Source: Owenia fusiformis
Taxonomy: Eukaryota > Annelida > Polychaeta > Sabellida > Oweniidae
Direction: 5' to 3'
DNA: 64,000 bases
Assembly: GCA_903813345.2 (NCBI GenBank)
Contig: CAIIXF020000004.1
Span: 13,476,196-13,540,195, forward strand
The translations under genes and the position numbers were made by a program. This document shows positions 1-20,508 of the stretch, piece after piece (position 1 is the first letter of the stretch; every line of letters starts with the position of its first letter). The notes under the pieces are model-generated. The model searched no databases, had not been told where the DNA came from, and saw only the letters and a program-made list of their open reading frames with translations.

Positions 1-587
1 GAGTTATTCATACAAAACACAAAACGTTTGATGTGTACTAAATGTCCGTAATCAAGGTTTTAATTAACTATTATTAGGTATATTTGGGGTGTCCACAAGA
101 CATTTGTGTAAGGAGCATGTATGTAGCACTGATGGAATTCAGCAAAAAAGAGGGACGATCAACAACAATTAATGTTAATCGATGCTATGTTCATTTCTAA
201 AGTGTCTCATAACAAAAGGACATGTTTATTCAACTAGAGTTATTCATACAAAACACAAAACGTTTGATGTGTACTAAATGTCCGTAATCAAGGTTTTAAT
301 TAACTATTATTAGGTATATTTGGGGTGTCCACAAGACATTTGTGTAAGGAGCATGTATGTAGCACTGATGGAATTCAGCAAAAAAGAGGGACGATCAACA
401 ACAATTAATGTTAATCGATGCTATGTTCATTTCTAATGTGTCTCATAACAAAATGACATATTTATTCAACTAGAGTTATTCATACAAAACACAAAACGTT
501 TGATGTGTACTAAATGTCCGTAATCAAGGTTTTTATTAACTATTATTAGGTATATTTGGGGTGCCACAAGACATTTGTGTAAGGAGC

Positions 588-7187
<6,600 letters not shown>

Positions 7188-8990
7188 AATTATAAAATAC
7201 ATACGAAAAACAATTGAAATGAAGATTATTCTACAAATTCGTTATGGTTGATCACGAAGAGACTTGTATTTCGTCAAATAATAATTGTAGTATACATTAA
7301 TATATAAGCGGACACGATAAAATATATAAGAATGATTTGTGAAATATGTGTATCCTACAACACACCTGTTGCTCGTCAAATCTATTTTTGGAGGTTTTCT
7401 GCTGATGCCTGGTAATTAAGATGGAAAATTGCATTCTTTCATATTAGCATGACATGGACTCTATAAACACCCCATGTGCTACATGTTATGCCATTTGCAA
7501 AGCCAATGACAATATATTTTAATTGTACCTAACTATGTTCCCCTAGTAATCCCCAAAACATCTGGTAAGATAAGTCGTACGGAAAATGTGACACTCATTG
7601 GACAGTACCCCGATATATGATGCTACTGATGCGTCACAGGGTGCATTACCTAATAGTATTGGGGGATTCTAGGCATATTTTCACACTGTGTCCAAATCTG
7701 CTGAAATAAAACGAAAGATACCGCACATTTTGCACAGTGATTATTGTCTGATATTTGCGTTATTTGTCATTTAAAAGGTATTAGGCTCGTTTTATTTCAA
7801 CAAATTTGGACACAGTGTGAAAATATGCCAAGAATCCCCTAAAATATAGTTAGATATAAACAGTTTAATACGGACCAATTTGCGTATCAAACCAGGACTA
7901 CTTAACTCTCTGATGGTACATGTATGTCACAGAATAGGTCCCATATTATACCTGTGCAAAGCATTTCCTATACTTTAATCAGGAGATTTGCTAACTATAT
8001 TATACATCTTCTATCTTTATTCTTAGAAATGACCATACTTTGTCATTCATACGGTATCATTTATAGAGCAGAAGATGCGCTGGCTTTTTGTGTTACATCG
8101 TTTATTTCAGCATTTCAGGATATACTCTATATCTATATTAGGTATCAGTACATACCTAGCTTATTAACAGTTACTTCACAAGTTAAGTATATAAATAAAC
8201 AACTTATTATATTCTTTCTCTCCTGATTATCAATAAACTTTAGTGTCAATTAAATGAATAACTGTAATTTTAGCACTTGTCGGTAATGAGGTGTATGGAT
8301 ATGAAGGCTTATCCGACCTATAGCTTACGACTCAGTGGCGCTAGTCAGTTACGGTATCATCCTTAGGAGGTTTTGGGCCGCCCTTGGTTGCCATATGGGA
8401 TTTAATTGTGCCATATAGTGGTTTTGGTAAGATGGAACTATTTCCTATACCTAAATAACTCACTAGATTGGGTAAATTAGCACTTTGCCAACAAGATCAT
8501 AAGCTATAGGTCAGATAACTCTTCATCTCCATATAACCCGAAATTGAATCCATTTGACTTTTAAGGTTATTTGAAAGACAAAGTATACCAAAACAATCCT
8601 CAGACAATAATAAGGGTTGAATAGGTTAAGGGTAATTGACAATTTTGCCATATGAACCCAACTCTGCCTTTTGCTCAATCGCCTCCTCCATATTGCATCC
8701 TTCAATGGTATCCTTTATCCAGTCACCCTGTATTTGACACGTATGTAGTGCGTACAATCCGGTTTCGAAATACGATTTCACCTTATAAATATGCAGCGTA
8801 AATGTTTAGATAATAACAAATCAATTCTCTTGCTCAGGAAACGAAGATAGTATGAGTTCTTAATTCCTTAAGCGAAGAAATTAATGAGTAAATTCTAAAC
8901 AATTACTCTATGCATTTCTGAAGTGAAATCATATTTCGAAAATGTAATGTATGCACTTCATATGTGTCAAGCATCTAGTTTAGAGGCTAT
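7188..8990. other. Intergenic: no gene seen; foldback and transposon-arm sequence
   Basis: 7655-7835 is a foldback whose arms share TTTGGACACAGTGTGAAAATA. The sequence 7830-8090 is an inverted-orientation homologue of 19870-20080, which lies in the right arm of the 5.45-kb element, so this looks like a fragment of the same transposon family. 8271-8525 holds a second small foldback around GACCTATAGCTTA. No supportable coding region. Confidence 0.6.
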
Positions 8991-8994
8991 ATCT

Positions 8995-11900
8995 TATTTG
9001 AAAGATATTAAAAGATGACAGCTCAGCGGAATGGCCATTGCACTGAATTTTGGCATTTTACCCCCCTAGGAAAATATTCTAGGGGGCACTTTGAAATTAG
9101 TTCATAACTCAAAAGAAATATGAGCAATTGTTCTGATTTCTACACCATACATTGCTAGTAAAAAATTGAATACTATCCTAATGGTAAAGGTTGACAGCCT
9201 TTTTAGTCTAAAAAACAATAAATAGGAAAAAAAGATGCGCAATTTTTTTCTCGCCAATTTTATATTTGTAGCTTCAAGAAAAAAATGACAGCTTTAACAG
9301 CTCAAAGTAGTATTCTAACAACATATCCAAGCTAAGTGTGATGTTGTTTTACAACTATTTTAGTGATGAAATACTATTTGTAATTCTAATTTGACTTTGT
9401 AGTGCCCTACCCCTGGATAATAAAAGAAAGTGGACGTGGTCAATTTTATCATTTTGCAGCATTTAGTTAATGAAATGCATTGATAGACACCAATCAATGC
9501 ACTCAAAACATCATCAAATGTTAGGTGACATTCTAATTCATTCATTACTAGAATATAGGACTTAAGGTATTTTACATGTAAGTTTTCAATTTAGTACATG
9601 TATCATTATGAAATCGAGTGTAGTCACTACTATTGAGGTTGGCATACAGTCTTGACATTGACATAAAGTCTAAACATTATGATCATCAATTGATCTCACT
9701 TGAGCAACTAGTCATCATGCAAGAGTAGTATAGTGTCCCATGTACTAGGCCACGGGCCATTTGAGCCAAATAAACCTCCGATATATACCTAATAATCCTT
9801 TACAACCCATTCAGAGATCATTTAAAATGTGCAAATCATGGCAAAGGTTCCGTAAAACTGTTAGTTTTCATCATCTGACCATATAGCAGATCCTTCATTA
9901 AGCCATGCTGCATCACAGCTCAATGTTAGAAAAGTAAAGAATTTTTTTTAACCAAAGATGACTTTCCGGCAGTAAAGCTAGATATCAGCACTTGCTTTGA
10001 CAAAATTGTTTCAATTTAGAATATTTTATGGCATAATATTTTGGGCTCCTATCTTTTTACTGAATATCCCTATTTCTATACTTCATTTAAAGAAAACTTA
10101 AGATTTTTAGAATGGTGCATTCCTTTTCCAATAAAGATGATAACCATATTTATTATCATTTGGGAGAACTTGAACATCCCCCCCTTTTCACTTTGAATCA
10201 TAAACATTTTTACGAATTTAATAACATATTGTGGAACTTTTGGGAGATAACATGATTTGAGATTGTAAGAAATACATTGGTAGGTCAACTATTCACGTTG
10301 CTTGCAATTTTGTGTTCTGCCTTTAAATACCAAGACTTTGGTTTACTTCAACTGTCATAACTCAAGCATTTGATAGTATTACATCAAAGGAGCACATATG
10401 TTATCGCAAACAATTTCAGACGATTCTAACTTGAATTATGAATATTTTCTGATTATGAACATTGGTAAATCTTTTAGACCCATTCATTATTTTCAAGAAA
10501 AGTAAACATAACGATAATGATATTAATCAGACCTAAGTGATATCAAAGGTGCGATGGACCAATCAACATACTTTTTAAAAATGTTGACCTAATTTTACCA
10601 AAATGCAAGCTTTTATTATATATAATAATGACGTATTATATATGAACAAACACAAGGAGCACACGCGTCTCGAGCTCGCAACCGCGTGGTTACGGCGCCC
10701 TATCGCCTAGCCTGAACGTGCTGGCGCTCAAGCCTTCTCGGCCAACTCGACAACCCAAAAAAGGCTGTTTTGTTAGTCGATCTAACTTAGAGGCAGCTGA
10801 CACTCGAACACACCAGATGAAGCACAACGGACTTTCTCTACACCCACACACTGCTCAACTGTTCCTTTTGTTGAATGCATAATTAGAATATGCTTTGAGA
10901 CATGTTCTTTTCCTGAAAGGATAATTGGATTCCCCCAGGGACATTAAACTGAATTTGGATGACCTGAATGAGCTGAAACAAATGGATAGCATGAGTTTTT
11001 TTCAATTGGGAAATGGGGAACACTAATCTTAAGGAAATTCGGTTTTCCTTTCAAGATCTATTTGATACATTGAAATAAAGAATATTAATGCATAAATCAA
11101 TAAACCTACCTGAACCTTTCAAGGTCAAATCAGGAGTGACAAAATTATTTCTACCAAATTTTTGACATGTCTTCAATTGTGATGGTATTTTCTGTAAAAG
11201 ATAGAGTGTCACTTGTGAAATTTATTGATCGCCCCTTGTTCATCCTGAGATCGATCGCTCCATATATTAATGCCATAGAAGCGAAATAGCCATATTGAAC
11301 TTTAATGAATGTTGTTTGTCACTTTTCGACAATTGTCAAAATTTGGGGGTTAGGGAGAGGGGAACAATTAGGTTAAAAATTCACCCGACCCAGACTTTCC
11401 TAAAATGAGCACTGATTCACCTGGGAGCATAATTTTCTCAGCATTGTTCAAATCTTAGGCCATGTTTGTTGAGATTTATGAAGGTTCATTATTAAAATCT
11501 TGCCTTCCTTTGCAGTTGGAGAAGACTCGGCAATAGGTGTTATAAGTCCCAGAGTACGATAAATAAAAGGGACAACAAAATGACATAGAAGTGATAAACA
11601 TTTTCTCTTGTGTGTGTCAGCCATGGTTTACCAAATTGCTATTCAGTAGAAAGAAAGTCATTTTTTAGTTTCCATTTTTATTTCCTGACAAATAGAGTGA
11701 TCTTCCTAGTAGGATTTTTTCTCTGATCTATGTTGCTGCCATAGCAACTTCTGTTTTAGAAAGATTGCATGTATAGAAAATATCATTTAACCATATTTTA
11801 TTCATCCCACATTGTACAGACATATTTAGAATTATAAATATGAAGATAATGACAAAACCTCTTAACACACATTTCTTAGGAAACAAATAGTGTGGTGTTC

Positions 11901-12680
11901 TTGTTACTTTGGCAATGGAGTTGTTTTGTTTTCTATTTATGTCATACACTATCATACCAGGACCAATTTCTGATAATTTGAAGTCAATATCTTCATTAGT
12001 ATCTGAAATATATAGGTTTCTTATAGTATCCCCTGCAGATTTTAGTGTGTAAGGAAAATGCCCTGAAGAGGGTTGCCCAAGGATGCCACTTCACAGTTCT
12101 GGTAGTTTTAAGGTCCCAACCCTCCATTCATGTGAATAGTCAACCATTGTAAAGCTCTGTAAACTGATAATGAATGATTATATTTTCCACTAAGAAGTCA
12201 ATAGAATATTAAAACCAGAAAAAACAACTTTCTGCTATTTACCAGGGGTAGAGCACTATAAAGTCCTATTAAAAATACAAAATAGTACTACATCACTATA
12301 ATAGATGTATTTCAATACCACATATAGCTTGGAAATATTGTTAGAATATTACTTTGAGCTGTTAAAGTTTTTGCTATACAAATATTTTGCTTGAAGCTAC
12401 AAATATGAAATAGGCAAGAAAAATTTGACAAAAATTGCTTATTTTTCTAATAATTGTATTTTTTCCTAAACCAACAACAATATCAACCTATAACTTTAGG
12501 ATGATATTCATCCCTGTATTAGCAATGTATGCTGTTGAACTCAGAACAATGTTTTATATATTTTTTGAGTTATGAACTTATATCATGGTACCCTTAAAAT
12601 ATTTTCCTCGGGGGTAAAAACGCTGAAAATCAGGATCATGTCCTCCCCGATGAGCTGTCATCTTTCAATATATTTATCAG
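8995..12680. repeat. 3.7-kb snapback: diverged inverted arms of about 440 bp
   Basis: The left arm, about 8995-9440, is the inverted homologue of the right arm, about 12240-12680. Shared blocks include GATGACAGCTCA, a pyrimidine-rich block followed by aggaaaatatt, AGTTCATAACTCAAAA, ATACATTGCTA, TTTGTAGCTTCAAG, AACAGCTCAAAGTA and GCTCTACCCCTGG. The interior (9440-12240) has no credible ORF, so this is likely a non-autonomous DNA transposon. I could not fix its outer ends or a target duplication. Confidence 0.65.
10653..10740 (-). mobile_element. tRNA-derived SINE candidate
   Basis: A GC-rich island in AT-rich surroundings. Read on the minus strand it has a box-B-like GGTTGCGAGCTCGAGAC preceded by a plausible tRNA-like arm (GGCTAGGCGATAGGGCGCC). 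The tail probably extends toward lower coordinates and the body toward 10860. Not an intact tRNA: I cannot fold a full cloverleaf. Confidence is moderate to low. Confidence 0.4.
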
Positions 12681-13264
12681 CATGACAATCTGATCAAGAA
12701 AAATATGTATGTTCCTTTTTCTAAAAAATGCCTCAAAAACCCTTTCCCTTGAGATATTCTGAAATTGGAACCTGTTTATAAAAAACACATTCTATTGATT
12801 CGTAAAATATCAGCATTTATATTCATTTTTATTTCCTTTTAGATACACACAAATATACAATACATGAGTGAGTGACACTTTAAAAGAGTATATTCCCAAC
12901 AAAAATTGACTAGGAAGATCCCAGAGATGTCTTTAAAAACTATAAGTTTTCTCTCAAATGTTTGTAGTTTAATTGAGAACATATAAAACATTCATATGCA
13001 CATTTTGATAGATTTCTGTATTGGTATATTGTGTGACGTAAAAAGTGCCTAGCCAAAAGTCAAGCTACCATAGCAACCATTATTCTTGACCAATTGACCT
13101 TTTGCGATCAGAATTCAGGAATTTTGTTTATGGATACTGTTGTCACGTATTTCGTCTTATTGGTATGACGTCATATAGAGATGATATTAGACATGATGGA
13201 ATCACGAAATGGCGGACACGTGGCAGGTTTGAGCTAAAAATATTGTCGTTTCTTATATAAAAAC

Positions 13265-13490
13265 CATGGGTCGGATATTTACCAGGTATGCCTATTTGAC
13301 TAGATCATGAGTATGTCTATATATATGCGAAGTTTGGGTGAAATTCATACTAAACATCGATGCCTATAAGCGCCCCCCGTTTTTGTCAAAATCGGGGGGC
13401 GCTAAACCGCTATCTAAATCATGTCAGTAAGACCTTAGACTTGGTATGTGCTTAGCATGAATGTTGATCTAGTCAAATAGAACGCTTTCG
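13265..13490. repeat. Foldback element with G/C-rich hairpin core
   Basis: Core 13369-13405 reads AGCGCCCCCCG, a short spacer, then CGGGGGGCGCT. Outer arms share CTATTTGACTAGATCA (near 13289 and, inverted, near 13465). It would extrude as a strong hairpin. No coding content. Confidence 0.7.
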
Positions 13491-13994
13491 TGAAAAATAA
13501 ATCAATAAAGCACGAAATATAGAAGATAATCTCTCAAAATCAAGCATCTAAAGCTGTGTGACCTAATTGTGACGTCACTAAAAGACAGAATCCATTCGGT
13601 GATCGCAAATCATCAATTGAGTTAGAGATGCTGATATTTTAAGAATCAAAAGAAAATATGTTTCGTACATTGTGTGAAAACTTCATGAGAAAAAATCAAA
13701 AATCTCTGAAACGAGCTAGGGTTGATAAAGGGAATCGTATTTTAGAATTGGTAAATAAGTACAACATCTATTGCGATCTATATTTATAGGATATCCTTTG
13801 AATTTGAGGAATATATTTTTATCTACGAGGTGATATTGATATCTACACGAGAGAGCAGAGCGAACGAGTGCATATATATCAATATCACCGAGTAGATTAA
13901 TCACTTATATTACTTATATTAATCACTTATATTAGTAGTGCACTCAATGTATAATATTCATTGAAAAATAAATTTCGTGCCAAATAGTTTAATT

Positions 13995-14105
13995 TGGCGG
14001 GAAATCAATCAGCGGAGTATATCGTCGCGGTATACTCCGCATATTGGTTTTCAAGAGTATATCGTCACAATATCCTCCGCATATTGGTTTTCCAGAATAT
14101 ATCGT
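13995..14105 (+). repeat. Short tandem repeat of about 50 bp (TCCGCATATTGGTTTTC unit)
   Basis: Two clear units and a third partial one, containing (a/g)gTATATCGTC and TCCGCATATTGGTTTTC. The surrounding 13500-14840 shows no gene. A GATATTGATATC foldback lies at about 13820-13890. Confidence 0.6.
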
Positions 14106-15910
14106 GGCGACACCCCCCGGTTATTCATTCAATAGATATGTGCTTATATATATGTATATTTCTATCTTTCCTATTACTTTTCTCCTAACATTCTATCTTT
14201 AAAAAAACAGTTTTATATCTTGTCATCTTGATTAATACAATTATGTAATATAATCATATGTAACTATATACACCCGCGTCGGTGTCATTTGCCTGTACAC
14301 TGAACATTTATATAATTGATGAATAAACAACTATGCAAACTGAAAAAATATCAAATGTATTTTTTATGTTATTATACATTTAGTATAATAACTGTAGGGC
14401 AATTCTTAATATTTGGGGATTTGCAGAGATTGGTTGCAGAGATTTTCATATAGTTTGTCGTATGTATCCTTTGAAAGCTTATAACTCGAGCAGATGATTG
14501 CAATTCGATTTCTGAAATGCACATCATGTCCGATTTTTAGACATAGAGAAGCCGTTCGAGTTAATATTTAACGGGGGCCTGAGAAGACAAAATAGCGACG
14601 TGAACTTTGAAAAGTTGTCGGTCGAAGAGTAATGGGACGATATCATTTGCAGTTCTGATCGACATGCTTATGGTATCCGCTTTCAAGCAAGGAAGTACAC
14701 GTTCGAATTGATATTTTACGGAGGTTAGTTTTAGAAGTAATGAGAATAGTGAAACCTTGGTATACCATTGCGTATGTTAAAATATGAGCTAACCAGTAGC
14801 CAGTAGTACAAAGATCCGTTGCTAACTCTAATCTCACCTCCGGTGACAGGTCATCTCAACCCCAAGTCATCTCAACCCAGTCCAACTCATCCCCAAGTCA
14901 AGTCAACCCTAGTAAAACTCAACCCCAAGTCAACTCAACCCTGTAAAACTCAACCCCAGTAGAACTCAACCCTATTCATTTGTGCAATGTCTAATTTAAT
15001 TTTTTCACGATGAATAATTTAAGTCACTCATTTCTGAAAATCTAGCATTTTGCATGATACTTTGAATAGAAAGTTGTAAATGTATTAAAAAAAACAGTTA
15101 AGCTCAAGGATAATTCATCAAGTTGTCACTATTATTTAATTTAAGACATCTTTTGAAATCAAATTTTAGATAATTTAGAAATAATTAACAATGTAATTTA
15201 ACTTTATATTGATATGAACATGCTTTAATAAAATCATTAACATTTAGAAATTAATAGACTGAAGGCATAGACGTAGCCAGGAGGGGTGCGCACACACACT
15301 CTCCCCAATTTTGAAGGAAGTTGCATCATTTTTTGTCAAAACATATATTTTTTGGCTCGCTTATGCAACGATCGGCACCCCCTGACTGAAAGCTGGCTAT
15401 GTCCCTGGACAGCAATGGTCATGTTCCAGTTTTCCAAATAATCATGAGTGTCAACCTCATAGGGATTACAACAAAACAAACGTATTAGCAAGATTGATAA
15501 AATGACCCATATTTTAATCCTATCAGTACCATGTTGATATTTTGGAGATAAACTCATTATTAACTATAATCTAAAAAGGCAGTGGTCTAAGAATGAAAAT
15601 CACAAACTGAATCATCAGAATTATTTTTATGAAATAAACTTTTTTATAAGTTTATCAATATATAGCACTGTGCCAAAAAGGTAATATAGTAATAGAATCT
15701 CCTGTTAACTATGCTCTAATATCAACTGTCATAGTGTGAAATATCTCCCGTATCTCCCGTGTTGTAGAGACACAACCTATACCAAGAGATTTGGCAGACA
15801 ACTAGTATAGTTAGTACTATATTCAACTCTACGAAATATGACCTAATATAGGCTGCGTTATATATCTAGGCTAACAAATAGTTTGCCTACCACTCTATTG
15901 GACCTACCTG

Positions 15911-16544
15911 TACAGGGTGTCAAATAAGTCTGTTCTCCCCCCTTAACTTTTTTATCTTAAAATTTATCATACTTTCCCATATATCATTTTGAAGCTTATG
16001 AAAAATGCTGATCACCCTCAAAAAATCAATCATAAACTCCTCCTAAAAAAATTGCTACAATGTTTCTTGTAAGGTTGTAGTTGACCTTTGATTACGTCAA
16101 AACAAGTAAAATTACCAGGTATAGTGATTGAAAAGTGAAAATGATACTGCAGTGACAATGCCAACATTGGGTGATTTCGATGTTTCTCAATATCGTTACA
16201 GAGTAAAATGTGTTACATTCAGGGGAGCTTTTGAAGCAGGGGCATCTTTCATCACAAAATAGTTGATAACAACCAAAATTAAACGTTCTGAATGATTTAT
16301 ACGGGATCATATCCTCGTAGAATTGAGGCCACCTGGGCTGCAGGCGGAGACATACATACTATTAAAAAGTGAAATATGGACATCACTAAAAATATTCTAA
16401 AAAAATTGGAATTTAACCAATCACTTTGAATTTTGGTGTGTGATCAGCAAATTAAATTCCCTTTAAGATGGTATATACCAACCCTATGTTATTTCTGAAT
16501 TAAAAAAGTTAAGGGGGGAGAACAGACTTATTTGACGCCCTGTA
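15911..16544. mobile_element. TACAGGGTGT-family MITE nested in the left arm of the 5.45-kb element
   Basis: Left end TACAGGGTGTCAAATAAGTC, right end its near-perfect inverse GACTTATTTGACGCCCTGTA. Sequence on either side (to 15910 and from 16545) resumes homology with the uninterrupted right arm near 19700-19860, so the MITE is younger than its host. Confidence 0.8.
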
Positions 16545-17039
16545 TAGAACCAGACATACCCGCCGATTCTATGGAAAACAGCTTCTTCTGGCCTATTTCA
16601 GGATATACTATTAAATCAGAGCTCTAAAAACCGGAGATACGCTAACTATACGAAATGACGTCATCGTTTCTTATTTCTTTAACTTATCTGGCTTATTAAT
16701 GATTGACAATGCACTGTCAGCGTTAAGTAATTAAACAAACAAAATAAAACTGATAGATTCACTTTATACACATTATTTAGTCAGATATAGTATTAATAGA
16801 GATGATTTTTATCATAAACACTTGATGAAATCGATTTGGTCATATTTATCAATCCAAACTGATGATTGTAGTTTATTTAGAATTTTTTCTATTCAAAAAA
16901 ATATTATTTTCTAGTACAAGTGTTTTCCAATCTAAGCCGAAAATATCAAATTACATTATTTTGATTGTTCTATTTCTATTTGAAAAATATTTTCAAAATA
17001 AATATTTTAGAAGCAAGAAAGAAATTTAATTTGATTTAA

Positions 17040-19500
17040 ATTAATGTTAACAATGGAGTAAAAAAGGTTAAGAAAAGTCATCAATTAAAAATCAAAAAAT
17101 TAACTTTCCAACGAGTTAATCAATTCAATCCAAATTTTAACACAATGTTAATCATAGAATGAGGGACAATATACAATCATATAAATATGAAAAACTTAAT
17201 TTGCAAATTATTATTTTTGTGGAAATTAGAACAATCGGCTCTAGATATTAATCCATTAACTCTAACAAACGGATTAGTTATCAGTTAACAAAACCCATTC
17301 ATAGAAATTAAAAATAACTTAGGGATTAAAGTTTTACTTCTATAGCTCTGACATCAATACATGTATGTGAATGGTGAAAATCTGCATGATTTTGAAAGAA
17401 TTGTTGGCCAAGGGGAGGGAATCGTTACTTGTTAGGTACTGGCCTGTTTAAAATGCGTAATGTATTTAGCTAAAATTTGAGCAGTTCTGTGTCTATCAAG
17501 ACTATTTTTGTGGTTTGCAAAGTGAATACAGGTGTTTGTTTGTGCCTGTGTTAGAGGGGGCCTTAAATGTTTTTTGTTGTAGACTTAATGTAGTAGAGAA
17601 ACAATGGAGTAAAAATGTCAGAAAACCCATTGATTAAAAATTAGCTTTACGTTGAGTCAATCAATCAATCCAAATTTTAACACAATGTTAATCATTTCAT
17701 TAGGGACATTATGCAATCAAATAATTATGAAAAAGTTTTCAAATTATTTTTGTGGAACTTAGAACTGTTGGCTGTAGGAAATTAATCCATTACCACTAAC
17801 AAATGGATTAGTTATTAGTGTTAACGAAACTCATATTATAGAAATTGAATAATTGGGGATTAAAGTTTTACTTATCATATTGCTCTGACATACTGTGTGT
17901 CAATATGTTATTTACATCAGTTTGTTCTACCATGCTCCAATTTGCTCAATGTGTAATCATCGCTTTGTCAGATGAAACATTAGGAATTAATGTAAAATGT
18001 ACCCGCTTCTTTATTTCCATTATCAAACAACTAAACATACCGAATCTCGCACCTTTTGAATATATATATTTGGAAACGGAAACAAAGAAATGTTAATAAA
18101 ACTAGCTGTAATAAACAGAAATAGTCCAATTGTACTAGAAACAAATGTATTACACCATGGACTAATCTGTTGTTTATATTCCTGGTTTATATCTCAGATA
18201 TAATATTGATAACAGAAAAAATAAATTGTTAAATGTGAGAGAATTCAAGTTTTAATTTTGTTTTAGCATGGCTTATGACACCACTTGTATCATGCAAACT
18301 TAATCCATGTTTCCTAATTTATTATCAGAGATTTGTGAGAAGAAATCGGAGCAATACATCCAATATATTACAGCCTCGTAATAAGTTTTAGCCCTGAGGA
18401 TCAATTTTCAAAACATACCAACGGGTCACAATTTGTCGATTTTGGCCCATAATCACTTAACAGTGCCCAGATTGGTAAAACTAAATAGGAGTTTGACAGA
18501 GAAACAACTGAGTTAAATTGTGAGGAAACCCAATGGAGTAAAAATGTGAGGAAACCCATAGATTAAAAATTAACTTTCCGTTGAGTCAATCAATTAAATC
18601 CAAATTTTAACACAATGTTAATCATAACATAAGGGACATTATACAATCAAATAATTATGAAAAACTAAATTTGCAAATTATTTGTTGGTTCAAATTAGAA
18701 CCATCGGCTGTATAAATTAATCCATTCTTACTCTAACAAACAGATTATCTATCAGTGTGAACAAAACTCAAATCATAGAAATTGAATAATTAGGGATTAA
18801 AGTTTGACTTATAACATTGCACTGGAATGTCAATACATGTACAAATAATTATGAAAAACTAAATTTGCAAATTATTTGTTGGTTCAAATTAAAACCATCG
18901 GCTGTATAAATTAATCCATTCTAACTCTAACAAACAGATTATCTATCAGTGTGAACAAAACTCAACCATAGAAATTGAATAATTAGGGATTAAAGTTTGA
19001 CTTATAACATTGCACTGGAATGTCAATACATGTATGTGAATGGTGAAATACTACATGATCTTGAAAGAATTGTTGGCCACGGGTAGGGGGGGGGGGGGGT
19101 CTTAGGTACGGGTCTGTATAAAATGGATAATGTGTTTATTGAATATTGAGCAGTTCTGTGTCATGACTGTTGTTTTGGTTGGTAAAGTGATTGGTTGTTT
19201 GTACCTGTGTTAAAGGGGGATTTAAATGTTGTTTGCTATAAACTTAATGTGACAGAGAAACAATGGAATAAAAATTTGAGGAAAAACAATTAATAAAAAA
19301 TTCAAAAATTAACTTTACAATGATTTAATTGATTGAATAAAAAGTTAACACAATGTTAATCATAACATGAGGGACATTATATAATCAAATATATATGAAA
19401 AAACTTATTTTGCAAATTATTTTTGTGGAATTAAGAGCCATCAGCTGTAGAGATGAATTTATTAACCCTAACATACGGATTAATTATTGAATAATAAATT
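17040..19500 (+). repeat. Four to five imperfect tandem copies of a long AT-rich unit
   Basis: Units begin near 17052, 17601, 18500 and 19255 with AACAATGGAGTAAAA-like sequence. They share AATCCAAATTTTAACACAATG, GGGACATTATACAATCAAAT, AAACTAAATTTGCAAATTAT and TAGGGATTAAAGTTT. 18838-19030 is an extra partial copy of the preceding unit's second half. A run of G lies near 19085-19099. This is the core of the 5.45-kb element; none of the units codes for protein. Confidence 0.8.
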
Positions 19501-20508
19501 ATTATTAACAGTACAGTATGTACCGAAGAATGCTGTACATTACCTAAAACCTAAGTGCTGAAATTACAGTTCTTTATTTTATTAACATTAAACTTTATTT
19601 ATAAACAAGAGATAAAGAATATGGTTCAGATTCTCCCTATTTGTTTATTTAATGATTTAACTACCGGAATAATTGTTAATAAGCCAGATAAGTGATGTTA
19701 CCTAATTAGCGTTGCAAATTATGAGACTTGATGACGTCATTTCGTATAGTTACCGTATCTCCTGTTTTGGAAAGTCTGATATGAGAGTATCTCCTGATAT
19801 AAGCTGATATCTGCTGTTTTTAGCACAGAATAGGCAGCGTATCTCTTGTTCTTCATGTCCGATATTGTATGAATAGTAAAGAATAGTCAGTGTTTTAAGA
19901 GAATAAATAGAAGATGTATAGTATAGTTAGGAAATCTCCTGATTACCACGGGTATAATATGGGACCTATTCTGTGGCATACCATCAAATAGTTAAGTAGA
20001 ACTGGTTCGATACGCAAGTTTGTCCGTATCAGAGATATTATATCTAACTATATTTTGGGGGATTCTAGAGATATATACAAACTATTTGTCCAAATCTCTT
20101 GAAATAAAACGAGAGATACCGCACATTTTGCACAGTGTAGAAATATAGGGGTTGAGTTTTACTGGGGTTGAGTTTTACAGGGTTGAGTTGACTTGGGGTT
20201 GAGTTTTACTTGGGTTGACTTGACTTTGGGTTGAGTTGTCTTGGGGTTGAGTTTTACTGGGTTGAGTTGACTTGGGGTTGAGATGACCAGGAAGCTCACC
20301 TCCTACCTTAACTCAAAGCTAACCTTAAACCTGAGTCTAGTCCCAAGACGGGGCTGTACGTTAAATCTAGCCCTAAACCAGCCTCTTACTTTAACTCAGA
20401 GCTAACTTAACCCCATTTTTGACCCTTACATAGCTCTTACCGTTACCCGAACCGTAATCTTGGCTCCAACGCTTCACCAACGGATTTAGTCGTGAGCAAA
20501 ATAACTCA

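Larger units (their letters stand above)
14842..20295. mobile_element. 5.45-kb non-autonomous DNA transposon with minisatellite termini and 8-bp target duplication
   Basis: Flanked by the direct 8-mer TCACCTCC (14834-14841 and 20296-20303). Outer ends GGTGACAGGTCATCTC and, inverted, GCTTCCTGGTCATCTC. Just inside each end is about 125-140 bp of CAACCCCAAGTCA / TGACTTGGGGTTG minisatellite in inverted orientation. Further homologous inner arms follow (about 15700-16760 with an insertion, versus 19660-20130). An 8-bp duplication fits the hAT superfamily, but no transposase is visible. The same architecture recurs at 38996-39711. Confidence 0.75.
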
